From: Planctomycetota bacterium
Lineage (GTDB): Bacteria; Planctomycetota; UBA1135; UBA2386
NCBI GenBank assembly: GCA_020638735.1
Contig: JACKHZ010000008.1
Span: 372,001-436,000, forward strand
Length of the DNA stretch: 64,000 nucleotides
Direction of reading: 5' to 3'
Positions 53,070 through 61,817 of the stretch are shown here, piece after piece. Every line of letters starts with the position of its first letter. Position 1 is the first letter of the stretch. Under the pieces are notes generated by a model, which saw only the letters and a list, made by a program, of their open reading frames with translations, did no database searches and was not told the DNA's origin. The position numbers and the translations under genes are program-made.

Positions 53070-53902
53070 ACCAGCAGCACCGGCCAGCGGCTCGACAGGA
53101 TCAGCCGGTGCGCGCGCTGCGCCTCCTCCGAACGCGGGTCGCGGTCGCGACCGGCGACCAACAGGCCACAGCGCTCCTCGTTGGCCTCGAGCAGCAGCTC
53201 GACGGTGTCGCCGAGCGCGAACTGCACGCGCGGCTCGACGTGCCATTCGCCGGCGTGCTTCTGCAGGTCGGCGGTCAGCGCCGCGGCGCGCGCGCTGGCC
53301 AGCCCGGTCAGGATCTCCGGCGACATGTCGCGCGGGTCGAAACGGCGCGCCAGCAGCTCCTCGTCCTCGATCGCGGTGTGCGGATCGACGGTCGACAGCA
53401 GCAGCAGCTCGCCGCCGCCCTTGGCCAGCGACAGCGCCATCGCCGTCGCCGCGACCTTGCGGTGCCGGTCGATCTGCAACCCCACCACCGGGCGCGCCAC
53501 GCAGGCGGCGGCGTCGGCGACGGGCGCGCGCGCGACGCACACCGCGGCCTTGCTCCTGGCCAGCAGCAGGTCGATCGTCGTCGACAGGCTCAGCTGCCCC
53601 TCGGCCTCGTAGTCGCGGCCGAACGGCGACGGCACGACGATCACGTCGCCTTCGCCGGCGGCGTCGAGCATCGCCGGCAGCGGGTCGGCGTCCGGCCCGG
53701 ACGGCGCCGCGAGCGTCGTCAGCCGCGCGCCGGTGCGCTGCGCGATCGCCTGCGCCAACGCGTCGACCGTCGCGTCCTGGTCGGTGCCGTCGTGCACGGC
53801 GACCACGCCGGCGATGACCGCCGGCGCGAGGTTGGCCGGCCGGGCGATGCGCGCCGCCTCGAACGAGGCCATCTGCTGCTTGAGGTCGTCCTTGTCGCTC
53901 AT
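53066..53902 (-). CDS. Universal stress-like protein
   Basis: 278 residues, two halves each shaped like a USP domain. Strands AVIAGVVAVHDGTDQDATV and VVGLQIDRHRKVAATAMAL start the halves. The nucleotide-binding loop G-x2-G-x9-G(S/T) is not intact in either half, so ATP binding is uncertain. The C-terminal half ends LILSSRWPVLLV. A Shine-Dalgarno-like GAGAGGAG precedes the ATG at 53902. The gene is 16 bp downstream of the permease and overlaps yjbQ. Confidence 0.85.
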   Translation of the reverse strand: MSDKDDLKQQMASFEAARIARPANLAPAVIAGVVAVHDGTDQDATVDALAQAIAQRTGARLTTLAAPSGPDADPLPAMLDAAGEGDVIVVPSPFGRDYEAEGQLSLSTTIDLLLARSKAAVCVARAPVADAAACVARPVVGLQIDRHRKVAATAMALSLAKGGGELLLLSTVDPHTAIEDEELLARRFDPRDMSPEILTGLASARAAALTADLQKHAGEWHVEPRVQFALGDTVELLLEANEERCGLLVAGRDRDPRSEEAQRAHRLILSSRWPVLLV

Positions 53903-53918
53903 CGCGTGCTCCTCTCGT

Positions 53919-55322
53919 TCACTTCCCGACGGGCAGCGCCGGGTACAGGTCCAGCACCGTGAACAGCGACAGCCAACCGATCACGACGACGATCTGCAGC
54001 GCCATCGCGACGCCGCCGACCTTGAACCACTCGCCCCACGACACCTTGCCGCCGCCGCTCTCCTGCAGCGCCGACAGCGCGATGACGCCGCTGATGCTGC
54101 CGATCGGCGTGCCGTTGCCGCCGAGGTTGGCGGAGATCACGAGGCCCCACCACAGCGGCGCGGCCGGCAGGTCCACCGCCATCGTCGAGACGATCGGGAT
54201 CATCGTCGCGGCGACCGGGATGTTGTCCATGATGCCGCTGGTCAGCGCGGTGAACAGCACCAGCACCACCGTCGCGACGTGCACGTTGCCGCCCGAGACG
54301 TCGCCGAGCAGGCCCGCGGCCTTCTGCAGCAGCCCCGAGTGCTCGACCGTGCCGATCATCACGAACAGGCCGATGAAGAACACGATCACGGTCCAGTTGA
54401 CCTTCTTGACCGCGTCCTCGGGGTTCTGCCCGGAGAACAGGATCGCCGCGGCGCCGCCGGCCATCGCCACGAAGTCGAGGCCGACGCCCAGCGGCTGCGC
54501 AGTGGCGAAGCCGACGATCGTCAGCCCGAGCAGGATCGCCGAGCGCCAGAACACGCGCCGGTCCGGCACCATCGCCCATTCGTCGAACGCCGCCACGGCG
54601 TCGGCGCGCTGGCCGGCGGTCGCCGGGTCGGCGCGCAGCTCGGCGCGGTAGGAGCGCCTGACCACCCACCACGCGACCAGCGCCGTCAGCAGCGCCATCG
54701 GCGTCGACACGGCGAAGAAGTGCAGGTACGGCAGCTTCGCCGCCGAGCCGATCATCAGCGTGCAGATGCCCGACGCGAACGTCACCAGCGCGCCCGAGTT
54801 GGCGACGATCGCGACGCCGACCAGGTACGGCTTGGCGTCGAGCGCGAGCGTGCGGCACAGCACCAGCGTCAGCGAGGCGACGATCAGCGTGCCGGGCGCG
54901 ATCGTCAGCAGGCTGACGAACAGCACCGTCAGCATCACCAGCGCGGTGAACAGCCGGCCGGGGTCACCCTTGGCCTGCTTGGCGATCTTGACGGCGAGGA
55001 ACTGGAACAGCCCCGACTTGCCGGCCACGTCGACCAGGATCGAGGTGCCGACGATCACGCCGAGCACGCCGATGTCCTTGCCGAGCACCTGATGCACTTC
55101 GTCGTAGTCGTGCAGCACGCCGAAGGCGAGGCCGAGCACGGTGCAGACGATCGCGCCGCACAGCGCCGCGGTCAGCTTGTGCAGCTTGCCGCTCGCGATC
55201 AGCGCGTAGGTGGCCAGCATGACCAGCCCCAGCACCGCCATCGGCAGCGTGCCCAGGCCGGCGCCGGCGGCATCGTGGCCAGCGTGGGCACCTTCTTGGA
55301 TGGCGACGAACGAGCAGGTCAT
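53919..55322 (-). CDS. ArsB/NhaD-type ion permease
   Basis: 467 residues with eleven to twelve hydrophobic segments (COG1055, ion-transporter superfamily). Family marks are the hairpin SGALVTFASGICTLMIG and the symmetric NLGGNGTPIGS near the end, both with the S/N-G-x-P/T pattern of the transport site. An early WVV..RSYR region and DNIPVAATMIPIV are also typical. Likely substrates are Na+/H+ or arsenite; not resolved. The ATG at 55322 follows a 92-bp gap that holds the end of tRNA-Sec and its hairpin. Confidence 0.93.
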   Translation of the reverse strand: MTCSFVAIQEGAHAGHDAAGAGLGTLPMAVLGLVMLATYALIASGKLHKLTAALCGAIVCTVLGLAFGVLHDYDEVHQVLGKDIGVLGVIVGTSILVDVAGKSGLFQFLAVKIAKQAKGDPGRLFTALVMLTVLFVSLLTIAPGTLIVASLTLVLCRTLALDAKPYLVGVAIVANSGALVTFASGICTLMIGSAAKLPYLHFFAVSTPMALLTALVAWWVVRRSYRAELRADPATAGQRADAVAAFDEWAMVPDRRVFWRSAILLGLTIVGFATAQPLGVGLDFVAMAGGAAAILFSGQNPEDAVKKVNWTVIVFFIGLFVMIGTVEHSGLLQKAAGLLGDVSGGNVHVATVVLVLFTALTSGIMDNIPVAATMIPIVSTMAVDLPAAPLWWGLVISANLGGNGTPIGSISGVIALSALQESGGGKVSWGEWFKVGGVAMALQIVVVIGWLSLFTVLDLYPALPVGK

Positions 55323-55384
55323 CTCTTGCAGGCGGGCGCCCGGGGCGGGACGCCGTTGCGGCGGCGCGGCCGCCGGGATCTCGG

Positions 55385-55410
55385 CGGCCGGGCGCCTCAA
55401 CGCCCGGCCG
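55385..55410 (-). terminator. Hairpin directly after tRNA-Sec
   Basis: A perfect 10-bp inverted repeat (CGGCCGGGCG and CGCCCGGCCG) with a 6-nt loop begins 4 nt beyond the encoded CCA end of tRNA-Sec. It has no T-tract, so it may be a weak or Rho-assisted terminator or a processing signal. Confidence 0.6.
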
Positions 55411-55414
55411 CAGA

Positions 55415-55513
55415 TGGCGGGAATGCATGGGAATCGAACCCACCGGGCCCCTCTCCAGGAAGGACCCCACAGGTTTTGAAGACCAGGCCGAACACCAGCT
55501 CGGATGCACTCCC
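55415..55513 (-). tRNA. selC: tRNA-Sec (anticodon TCA), selenocysteine
   Basis: 99 nt including an encoded CCA (RC of 55415-55417). An 8-bp acceptor stem (GGGAGTGC with GCATTCCC), a 6-bp D-stem (CCGAGC with GTTCGG) with a 4-nt TGGT loop, and a long extra arm all match selenocysteine tRNA. Anticodon loop CTTCAAA contains TCA, reading UGA. The T-loop TTCGATT is normal. One T-T pair in the anticodon stem is the only oddity. Presence implies a SelA/SelB/SelD system elsewhere in the genome. Confidence 0.96.
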
Positions 55514-55530
55514 GTGGAACCGTCGCGCGG

Positions 55531-55558
55531 ACTCTACTGGAGCGGCCGTCAGGGTCAA
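55531..55558 (-). promoter_or_regulatory. Sigma-70-type promoter of tRNA-Sec
   Basis: Read leftward: TTGACC (55553-55558), a 16-bp spacer, then TAGAGT (55531-55536), followed 17 nt later by the 5' end of the tRNA. Spacing and similarity to consensus are good for such a GC-rich genome. Confidence 0.7.
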
Positions 55559-55827
55559 CGTCGCTCGACTGGGCCCGGAACTGCCTCCGTGCCGCCACGG
55601 ATCCCGGCTCGGTGAACACACCTGATTCCCCGACCGCAGTCGCCGCGTCCACGACGAGCGAACGGTGCCGCAACAAGCCCTAACCGTCGCGGACACCGCG
55701 CCTCCGGCGTCGGTGGTCGGCACGATCGCTCGCCGCGACCACCGCCGCGAGTTGGCCGGCCGCAGAATTCAGCTGCCGATGGCGGGTTGAACAGCGCCTG
55801 ACAGGTACCCAGCCGACCGCCCCGGAC
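55559..55827. other. Intergenic region between tRNA-Sec and the PAS/receiver gene
   Basis: This gap holds no recognisable gene beyond the tRNA-Sec promoter at its left end. The right half (55750-55827) has a few AT-richer bases before the ATG at 55828 but no clear -10 at leaderless spacing. Confidence 0.5.
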
Positions 55828-56790
55828 ATGACGCCGACCCGATCCAGCCGCGAACCCGTGTTCGCCAGCACGCACCGCGCCCACGGCATCCAGGTGCTCT
55901 CCGACAGCTGGCGATACCTGTTCGTCGACGAGCTCGCCGCACGGCAGATGCACAAGCAGGTCGACGACCTGCTCGGCCGCACGCTGCAGGAGTGCCACCC
56001 GGGCGTGACGGGGACCCAGGTGTTCGCGGCCCTGGTGCAATGCCGCCGCGAGCGCACACCGACCACCGTCAGCCACGAGTTCCTGTCGACCGACGGCGAC
56101 GGCCGCGAGCTCCTGCTGCAGATCCTGCCGATGTCGACCGGCGTCTGCGTGCTGTCCACTGACGAGACCGCGAATCGGCAGCCGGCGGCGCAGACCATCG
56201 CCGCGGCCGAGGAGATCGAGCACTACCTGAACATGATCCTGGACGCGGCGATCGGCGGCATCACCAGCGCCGTGTCGCCCGGGGCCACCGACCTGTGCGC
56301 CGAGCTGCAGACCATCGCCGCGCTGTCGCGCGCGGCAGCGGCGCGCGTCGGCGAACTGAAGCGACTCGCGGCGGGCGCCCCCGCGCCCGAACCCGTCCCC
56401 GAACCCGTCCCCGAACCTGCGACGCCGCCGCCGGGAGCCGGACCGCTGCGGGTGCTCGTCGTCGAGGACACCCGCGAAGTCGCCGACATCCTCGTTCGCC
56501 TGCTGCAGGCCAACGGGCACGAGACCCTGCTGGCCCACGACGCCGCGGCGGCGCAGCGCCTGTGGTCGGACCACGCGCAGCAGATCGACCTCGTGGTCAC
56601 CGATCTGCGCCTGCCGGACGGGTCGGGGCTCGACCTGATCCGCGACCTGCGGCGCGCGCGGCCGGACCTGCCCGGCCTCTGCGTGTCGGGCGCCCCCTGC
56701 CCCGAACGACTCGACCACCGCGTGCGGTTCCTCGAGAAGCCGTTCATGCTCCACGAACTGCGCGCCGAGGTCGACGCGCTGACGCGCTGA
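55828..56790 (+). CDS. PAS and receiver domain protein (degenerate kinase relic)
   Basis: 320 residues. Residues about 20-120 are a PAS-like sensor (VLSDSWRYLFVDELAARQ). A stretch near 145-185 (EEIEHYLNMILDAAIGG) aligns with the dimerisation helix of the downstream kinase but has no phospho-accepting His. A Pro/Glu linker (PEPVPEPVPEPA) then joins a complete receiver domain: VLVVEDTRE, the phospho-Asp in VTDLRLPDGSG, Ser in CVSG and Lys in FLEKPF. No HATPase domain is present. It is a paralogue of the next gene that lost its catalytic module. Confidence 0.88.
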   Translation: MTPTRSSREPVFASTHRAHGIQVLSDSWRYLFVDELAARQMHKQVDDLLGRTLQECHPGVTGTQVFAALVQCRRERTPTTVSHEFLSTDGDGRELLLQILPMSTGVCVLSTDETANRQPAAQTIAAAEEIEHYLNMILDAAIGGITSAVSPGATDLCAELQTIAALSRAAAARVGELKRLAAGAPAPEPVPEPVPEPATPPPGAGPLRVLVVEDTREVADILVRLLQANGHETLLAHDAAAAQRLWSDHAQQIDLVVTDLRLPDGSGLDLIRDLRRARPDLPGLCVSGAPCPERLDHRVRFLEKPFMLHELRAEVDALTR

Positions 56791-56906
56791 CGCGCCGCGC
56801 GAGGAACGCGGCTCGACGGCGACGCCTGCCGACGCGCGTGCCGCGCGCCTGGCAGGGCCGGTCGGGCCGTCGCGGCAAGGTGGTCGCCGCGACGGGCACC
56901 CTGTGC

Positions 56907-56912
56907 TATGGT
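56907..56912 (+). promoter_or_regulatory. Extended -10-like element TGCTATGGT before the kinase gene
   Basis: TATGGT with an upstream TG at the extended -10 position, about 55 nt before the GTG start. It matches the TGCTATCGT element of the duplicated spacers at 17.8 and 19.4 kb. Confidence 0.4.
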
Positions 56913-56966
56913 TGGGCCAGCCTCACGTCAGTCGCCTATTGCCCACCGTCTCGTGAGAAGAACGAC

Positions 56967-58448
56967 GTGCTGAGATCTGGGGAGCTGATCGAGGTCTTCG
57001 AATCGCTGCTCGAAGGTCTGCAGGTGCTCTCGCCTGACTGGCGATATCTCTACGTGAACGAGCAGGCGGCGCTGCACGGCCGCACCACGGCCGAAGCGCT
57101 GATCGGCCGGCGCATCCAGGACTGCTACCCGGGCTTCGAACGAACCGCGATCTTCGCGCAGATGCAGCGCTGCATGACCGAGCGCGCGCCGACCACGCTC
57201 GAGAACGAGTTCCGGTTCCCCGACGGCTCGATCGGCTGGTTCGAGCTGCGCATCCAGCCGGTGCCGCAGGGCATCTGCGTGCTGTCGGTGGACATCACCG
57301 AGCGCAAGGCCGCCGAGGCCGCGAAGCGCACCGCCGAGCAGCGCCTGCTCGACGCCGAGCGCGCCGACACCATCGGCCGCCACGCCGCCGGCGCAGCGCG
57401 CGACTTCAGCAACTACCTGACGCTGATCCTCAACGTCGCCACCAGCGCGCTGGACCGCCAGGGCGGCGCCCGCAGCGGCGACCTGACGACGATCGTCGAG
57501 CTGACGCGCTCGGCCGCGCAGCTGACCCGCGAGCTGCTGACCTGCGGCGCGAGCGGCCCGTTCGCGCCGCGCCCGCTCGACCTCGGCGCGTTCGTCGCCG
57601 AGAAGCAGCGCATCCTGCTGTCGGCGGTGCCGCAGCGGGTCGCGGCCAGCCTGGACATCGCGCCCACGACGATGCCGATCATCGCCGACCCGACCCAGCT
57701 CGAGCGCGTCCTGATCCAACTGGTCAGCGATGCATGCGCGGCGATGCCCGACGGCGGCACGCTGCGCCTCGTCGTGCGCGACGAGCACGTGCGCGACCAT
57801 CCGGTCCTCCCCGAAGGCCCGCACGCCGTGCTGGAGGTCGTGGACACCGGGCGTGAGCTGGATCAACACAGCCAGCGCACGCTGTTCGACCCGCGCCGCG
57901 ACCGCGCGCCCGACGGGGAACCCGGCTTCGGCCTCGCCAGCGTGGCCGGCATCGTCAGGCAGCACGGTGGCCACATCGAGGTGCTGCGCGCGCCCGTACG
58001 CGGCTCGACCGTCCGGGTGCTGTTGCCGCTGGCCGAGCGCACCGCCGAGCCGGTACAGCCCGAGCGCGCGGCCCCGTCCGGCGCACACACGATCCTGGTC
58101 GTCGACGACTCGCCCGATATCGGCGAGCTGATCAGCCGGCAGCTCCGGGCGGCCGATCACAAGGTGCTGCTCGCCGCCAGCGGCGAGGATGCCCTCGTGC
58201 TCTGGCGGCAGCATCGCGATCGGATCAGCCTGCTGCTGACGGACATGATGCTGGTCGGCATGACCGGCCACGATCTGATCCGACGGCTGCGCGCCGATCG
58301 CGCGGACCTGCCGACCCTGTGCATGTCGGGATACCTGCGGCCGGAATCGGCCAGCCAGGAGGTGCAGTTCCTCGAGAAGCCGTTCACCGGCCAGGAGCTG
58401 CGCGAACGCGTCGCCCACCTGCTGGCCGGCGCGACCGACGCGGGCTGA
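56967..58448 (+). CDS. PAS hybrid histidine-kinase-like protein with degenerate active site
   Basis: 493 residues: PAS (VLSPDWRYLYVNEQAALHG), dimerisation helix, HATPase-like domain and receiver. In this kinase class the helix reads A-H-D-F-N-N; here it reads ARDFSNYL, so the phospho-accepting His is replaced by Arg. In the ATPase domain the N-box Asn is Asp (QLVSDACAAM), the G1 box keeps DTG but lacks the following Gly pattern, and G2 reads GFGLASV. The receiver is complete (VVDDSPD, LTDMMLVGMTG, CMSG, FLEKPF). A pseudokinase that signals only through its receiver is likely. GTG start at 56967. Confidence 0.88.
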   Translation: MLRSGELIEVFESLLEGLQVLSPDWRYLYVNEQAALHGRTTAEALIGRRIQDCYPGFERTAIFAQMQRCMTERAPTTLENEFRFPDGSIGWFELRIQPVPQGICVLSVDITERKAAEAAKRTAEQRLLDAERADTIGRHAAGAARDFSNYLTLILNVATSALDRQGGARSGDLTTIVELTRSAAQLTRELLTCGASGPFAPRPLDLGAFVAEKQRILLSAVPQRVAASLDIAPTTMPIIADPTQLERVLIQLVSDACAAMPDGGTLRLVVRDEHVRDHPVLPEGPHAVLEVVDTGRELDQHSQRTLFDPRRDRAPDGEPGFGLASVAGIVRQHGGHIEVLRAPVRGSTVRVLLPLAERTAEPVQPERAAPSGAHTILVVDDSPDIGELISRQLRAADHKVLLAASGEDALVLWRQHRDRISLLLTDMMLVGMTGHDLIRRLRADRADLPTLCMSGYLRPESASQEVQFLEKPFTGQELRERVAHLLAGATDAG

Positions 58449-58497
58449 GCCGGGGCGGCGAGCCGGCCCGGGGCGGCGGGCCGGCCCGGGGTGGCAC
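58449..58497. repeat. GC-rich tandem repeat with possible terminator
   Basis: Two near-identical 18-bp units (58462-58479 and 58480-58497, beginning GCCGGCCCGGGG) follow a shorter copy just after the kinase stop. The final CCCGGGGTGGCACCCCC may fold back as a hairpin and end transcription before efp. Confidence 0.6.
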
Positions 58498-58531
58498 CCC
58501 CGCCCCCCGCTCGCTAACGTGTTCGCCCACT

Positions 58532-59080
58532 ATGCAAGTCTCAGCCCTCGAACTCCGCCCCGGCACGCTCGTGCGTTACGAGGGCCGCATGTGCACCGTC
58601 GTCTGGTGGAACATCCTCCGCAACGACCGCCGCGCCTTCGTCCAGATGCGCATCAAGGACCTCCTCACCGGTCGCACGACCGAGCTGAAGGAGAGCACCG
58701 ACTCCAAGTGGGAGGTGCTCGACAAGGACGAGCGCGACATGTCGTACTCGTACCGCGACGGCGAGCAGGAGGTGTTCTTCACCCTCGAGGGTGACGAGTT
58801 CCGCTGCGCGGTGGCGGCCGCCGAGGACGCCCTGAAGTGGCCCGCCGAGACCTACAACGCCGTGTTCGTCGACGGCCAGCTGGTCACCATCAACCCGCCG
58901 AAGCACTCGATCCTGACCATCACCGAGACCTCGCCGCCGATCCGCGGCGCCGGCTCGGGCAACAAGGAGGCGACGCTCGAGAACGGGCTGAAGGTCAAGG
59001 TCAACCTGCTGTGCGACATCGGCGACAAGGTCCGCATCGAGACCGAGACGATGGAGTTCAAGGAGCGCATCGCCAAGTAG
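58532..59080 (+). CDS. efp: Elongation factor P
   Basis: 182 residues, three beta-barrel domains. EF-P rescues ribosomes stalled on proline runs. The N-terminal domain is recognisable (ALELRPGTLVRYEG, later VQMRIKDLLTG) and the C-terminus KVNLLCDIGDKVRIETET matches. The loop that normally carries the modified residue reads ILRNDRRAF. Aligned by the following AFVQMR strand, the tip position (Lys in E. coli, Arg in Pseudomonas/Neisseria) is Asp or an adjacent Arg. The body is closest to the EarP-type group by eye. A TAACGT hexamer precedes the start by 11 nt. Confidence 0.93.
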   Translation: MQVSALELRPGTLVRYEGRMCTVVWWNILRNDRRAFVQMRIKDLLTGRTTELKESTDSKWEVLDKDERDMSYSYRDGEQEVFFTLEGDEFRCAVAAAEDALKWPAETYNAVFVDGQLVTINPPKHSILTITETSPPIRGAGSGNKEATLENGLKVKVNLLCDIGDKVRIETETMEFKERIAK

Positions 59081-59232
59081 GCACGCGCGGAGTTTCCGGG
59101 GTTCCCCGGCAACCCGGCCCCACGGACTGGCTAGAGGCGGTGGCCGCCGGACAGCCGGCCCCGCAGCAGGCGGTGCCCCGCAACCCCGCATCCGGCCGGG
59201 CCAGCCCTCCGACCGCTGCGAGGTATCCGCCG

Positions 59233-61734
59233 ATGCGTCCGCCCCGTTCGCCCCGCGCACTGTCCCGCCACTGGTTCGCCCTCGCCGCGGCGGCCGCCGT
59301 GACGACCGCCGCCGACACCATCGCCCAGCAGCCCTGCGCGCCGGCCCCCGTCGCATCCGGGGCGATGCCGGGAGTGGACCGGGCCGAGAGCCTGCTGGGG
59401 CAGTGGATGAACGCGACGTCGTGGGACCCGGACGGCGCCGGCCCGCTCGGCGCCCAATTGGTCGTCTGTGGCACGTTCCGGGTCGCGGGCAGCGCCCTCG
59501 CCTACGGCCTCGCCACGCTCGACCCGGCCTCCCGCACCTTCCACGACCTGCCGTCCTACGCGACCCCGGAGCGGCTCTTCGCCGGGCCGGCGGGACAGCT
59601 GCTCTACAACTACCTGGACATCTGGGCCGGGAGCTACCCGCTGATGCAGTGGAACGGCGTGTCGTGGACCTACGCCGGGGTGTTCGACGCCATGGTCACC
59701 GACATCGTCTGGCTGCCGAGCGGGGACATGGTGGTCGCCGGTGGCTTCGCCACGGTCGACTCCATCCCGTGCACCGGCCTCGCCAGGCGCAGCGGCACGA
59801 CCTGGCAACCGTTCGGCCAGATCTGGTTCAACCACGTGTTCCAGGCGCCCGGCTGGCCGCCGTTCCCCTACAACGGCCCCGGCTGGATCTACGACCTGCA
59901 GCAGCTCGCCAACGGCGACCTCGTCATCGCCGGCGTGTTCGACTCGATCGACGGCGCGCCGATCCGCGGCATCGCCCGCTGGGACGGCAGCCAGTGGCAG
60001 TCCATGGGCGCCGGTGTCAGCGGCATCTGGGCGCGGTCCGCGGTCGATTGGGGCGGCAACCTCCTCGCGACCGGACACTTCGCCGCCGGCGAATGGGTGC
60101 TCTGGGATGGCTCCGACTGGCAACCGTTCCCGCTGCCGCCGAGCACCGGGCGCGCGCCGGTCGTGACGCCGAGCGGCGATCTGCTCGCCGTCGGCACCGC
60201 CGGCATCTCCCGCTTCGCGAGCACCGGCTGGAGCGACATCGCCTGGGACAACCAGCAGCTGACCGGGGTCGTGCCGATGCCGAACGGTGAGCTGTATGCG
60301 TTCGGCGAGTTCGACGCCGTGGACGGCGTGCCGGCGGCGCGCATCGCCCGATACGACGGGGAGTGGCACGCACTGGGTGAAGGCTTCAACCGACCGGCGG
60401 CCGGTGTCGCGCTGCTGACCGACGGCGACCTGCTGGTCGGCGGCTCGTTCACCGGCCGCGGCGACCGCGAGCTCAGTCCGCTGCAGCGCTTCGACGGCGC
60501 GCAGTGGAGCGACGTCGTGACCCAGCGGGACACCGTGGTCACCGCCGTCGCGAGCGCGCCGCTCGGCGAGGCCTTGGCGATCGGCTCGTTCCCGATGCCC
60601 GCGCATCGCCCCGCGCAGCCGATCGTGCGGATCATCGGCAACACGGTCGAACCGCTGCCGCCGTTGACGTTCTGGCAGACCTGCGAACCGCTGGTGATGA
60701 GCAGCCGCGACGCGACCCAGACGGTGATCGCCTGCCGCGACCGCCGGAAGGGCGGGGTCGTGCTGGCACGCTGGGACGGCTCGACGCTGACCTCGCAGTC
60801 GGTGCAAAACCTGTCCGGCCGGGCGAGCGCGGTGCTGCTCGAGAACGACGGCTCGGTGACGCTCGGCGGCGAATTCCAGGGCCCCGCCTCCAGCTGGCAG
60901 GTCGTGACGGTCGCCGGCGCAACCTGGACCGGCGTCGTGCAGGGCCTCACCGGCGAGCTGCGCGCGTTGCTGCGCGACGACCAGGGCGACCTGCTGTGCG
61001 GCGGCGCCTTCCAGCACGGCAACGTCTTCAACCTCGGCCGCTGGGACGGCACCGCGATGTTCAGCATGTCGACGGCGTGGACCGGGGCGGTCGGGGCGCT
61101 CGCGCGGCTGCCCGACGGCGATCTGCTGGCCTTCTCGCAGCTGCTGACGCGGTGGAACGGCAGCACGTGGGATCGCCTCGGATGGTTCGAAGAGCCGGTG
61201 CGCGGCGTCGCCGTGCACGACGACGGCGTGCTCGACATCGTCGGCGAGTTCGCGACCGCCGGGCGCATGGTCAACGGTGTCCTGACGACGCTGCCCGGCG
61301 CCCACTACGTGCGCTTCGAACCGCCGTGCCCGGCGCTCGCCGACGCCTACGGCTCCGGCTGCACCTCGGCCGCCGGGCCGGTCGAGTTGCAGTCGACGCG
61401 GCCGTGGCTCGGCACCACCGTGCGCGCGACGACCACCGGCGTGCCGACAGGCGGTGGCGCCGTGCCTGTGCTCGGCCTCGGCAGCACGGCGCTGCCGCTG
61501 GCACAGCTGTTCCCGCAAGCCGGCGCGGGCTGCACGATCCTGGTCACGTCGGACGCCCTGCTCGGCCTCGCGCCCGAGGTGGGCGGCGTGGCGACGACGC
61601 TGCTGCCGCTGCCGAACGACGCCGTCCTGGTCGGCTTCGAGTTGCGCGTGCAGGCGTTCACGTTCGCCGCCGTCGGTGGCGCGCCGGACGTCGCCAGCTC
61701 CGGCGCGCTGCGCCTGACGCTCGGCACGCTGTAG
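59233..61734 (+). CDS. Secreted beta-propeller-like protein
   Basis: 833 residues with a signal peptide (HWFALAAAAAVTTAADTIAQQ). The body has repeated units around W-x2-(L/V)G and G-D-(L/M)(L/V)(V/I)(A/V)G-G-x-F (GDMVVAGGFATVDSIP, GDLVIAGVFDSIDGAP, GDLLVGGSFTGRGD), each about 45-50 residues, as in delta-60/Kelch-like propellers. The C-terminal module (GLGSTALPLAQLFPQAGAG, ending RLTLGTL) matches the shared end of other exported proteins here. No catalytic motif. A surface or matrix role is likely. Confidence 0.87.
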   Translation: MRPPRSPRALSRHWFALAAAAAVTTAADTIAQQPCAPAPVASGAMPGVDRAESLLGQWMNATSWDPDGAGPLGAQLVVCGTFRVAGSALAYGLATLDPASRTFHDLPSYATPERLFAGPAGQLLYNYLDIWAGSYPLMQWNGVSWTYAGVFDAMVTDIVWLPSGDMVVAGGFATVDSIPCTGLARRSGTTWQPFGQIWFNHVFQAPGWPPFPYNGPGWIYDLQQLANGDLVIAGVFDSIDGAPIRGIARWDGSQWQSMGAGVSGIWARSAVDWGGNLLATGHFAAGEWVLWDGSDWQPFPLPPSTGRAPVVTPSGDLLAVGTAGISRFASTGWSDIAWDNQQLTGVVPMPNGELYAFGEFDAVDGVPAARIARYDGEWHALGEGFNRPAAGVALLTDGDLLVGGSFTGRGDRELSPLQRFDGAQWSDVVTQRDTVVTAVASAPLGEALAIGSFPMPAHRPAQPIVRIIGNTVEPLPPLTFWQTCEPLVMSSRDATQTVIACRDRRKGGVVLARWDGSTLTSQSVQNLSGRASAVLLENDGSVTLGGEFQGPASSWQVVTVAGATWTGVVQGLTGELRALLRDDQGDLLCGGAFQHGNVFNLGRWDGTAMFSMSTAWTGAVGALARLPDGDLLAFSQLLTRWNGSTWDRLGWFEEPVRGVAVHDDGVLDIVGEFATAGRMVNGVLTTLPGAHYVRFEPPCPALADAYGSGCTSAAGPVELQSTRPWLGTTVRATTTGVPTGGGAVPVLGLGSTALPLAQLFPQAGAGCTILVTSDALLGLAPEVGGVATTLLPLPNDAVLVGFELRVQAFTFAAVGGAPDVASSGALRLTLGTL

Positions 61735-61817
61735 GCGCGCCCCGGCGGCGACGGGGCGACAAGAGACATCGGCCGCAGGCTTCCCGCCCCCCGTCCGCCC
61801 GGGCACCATGCGCACCC

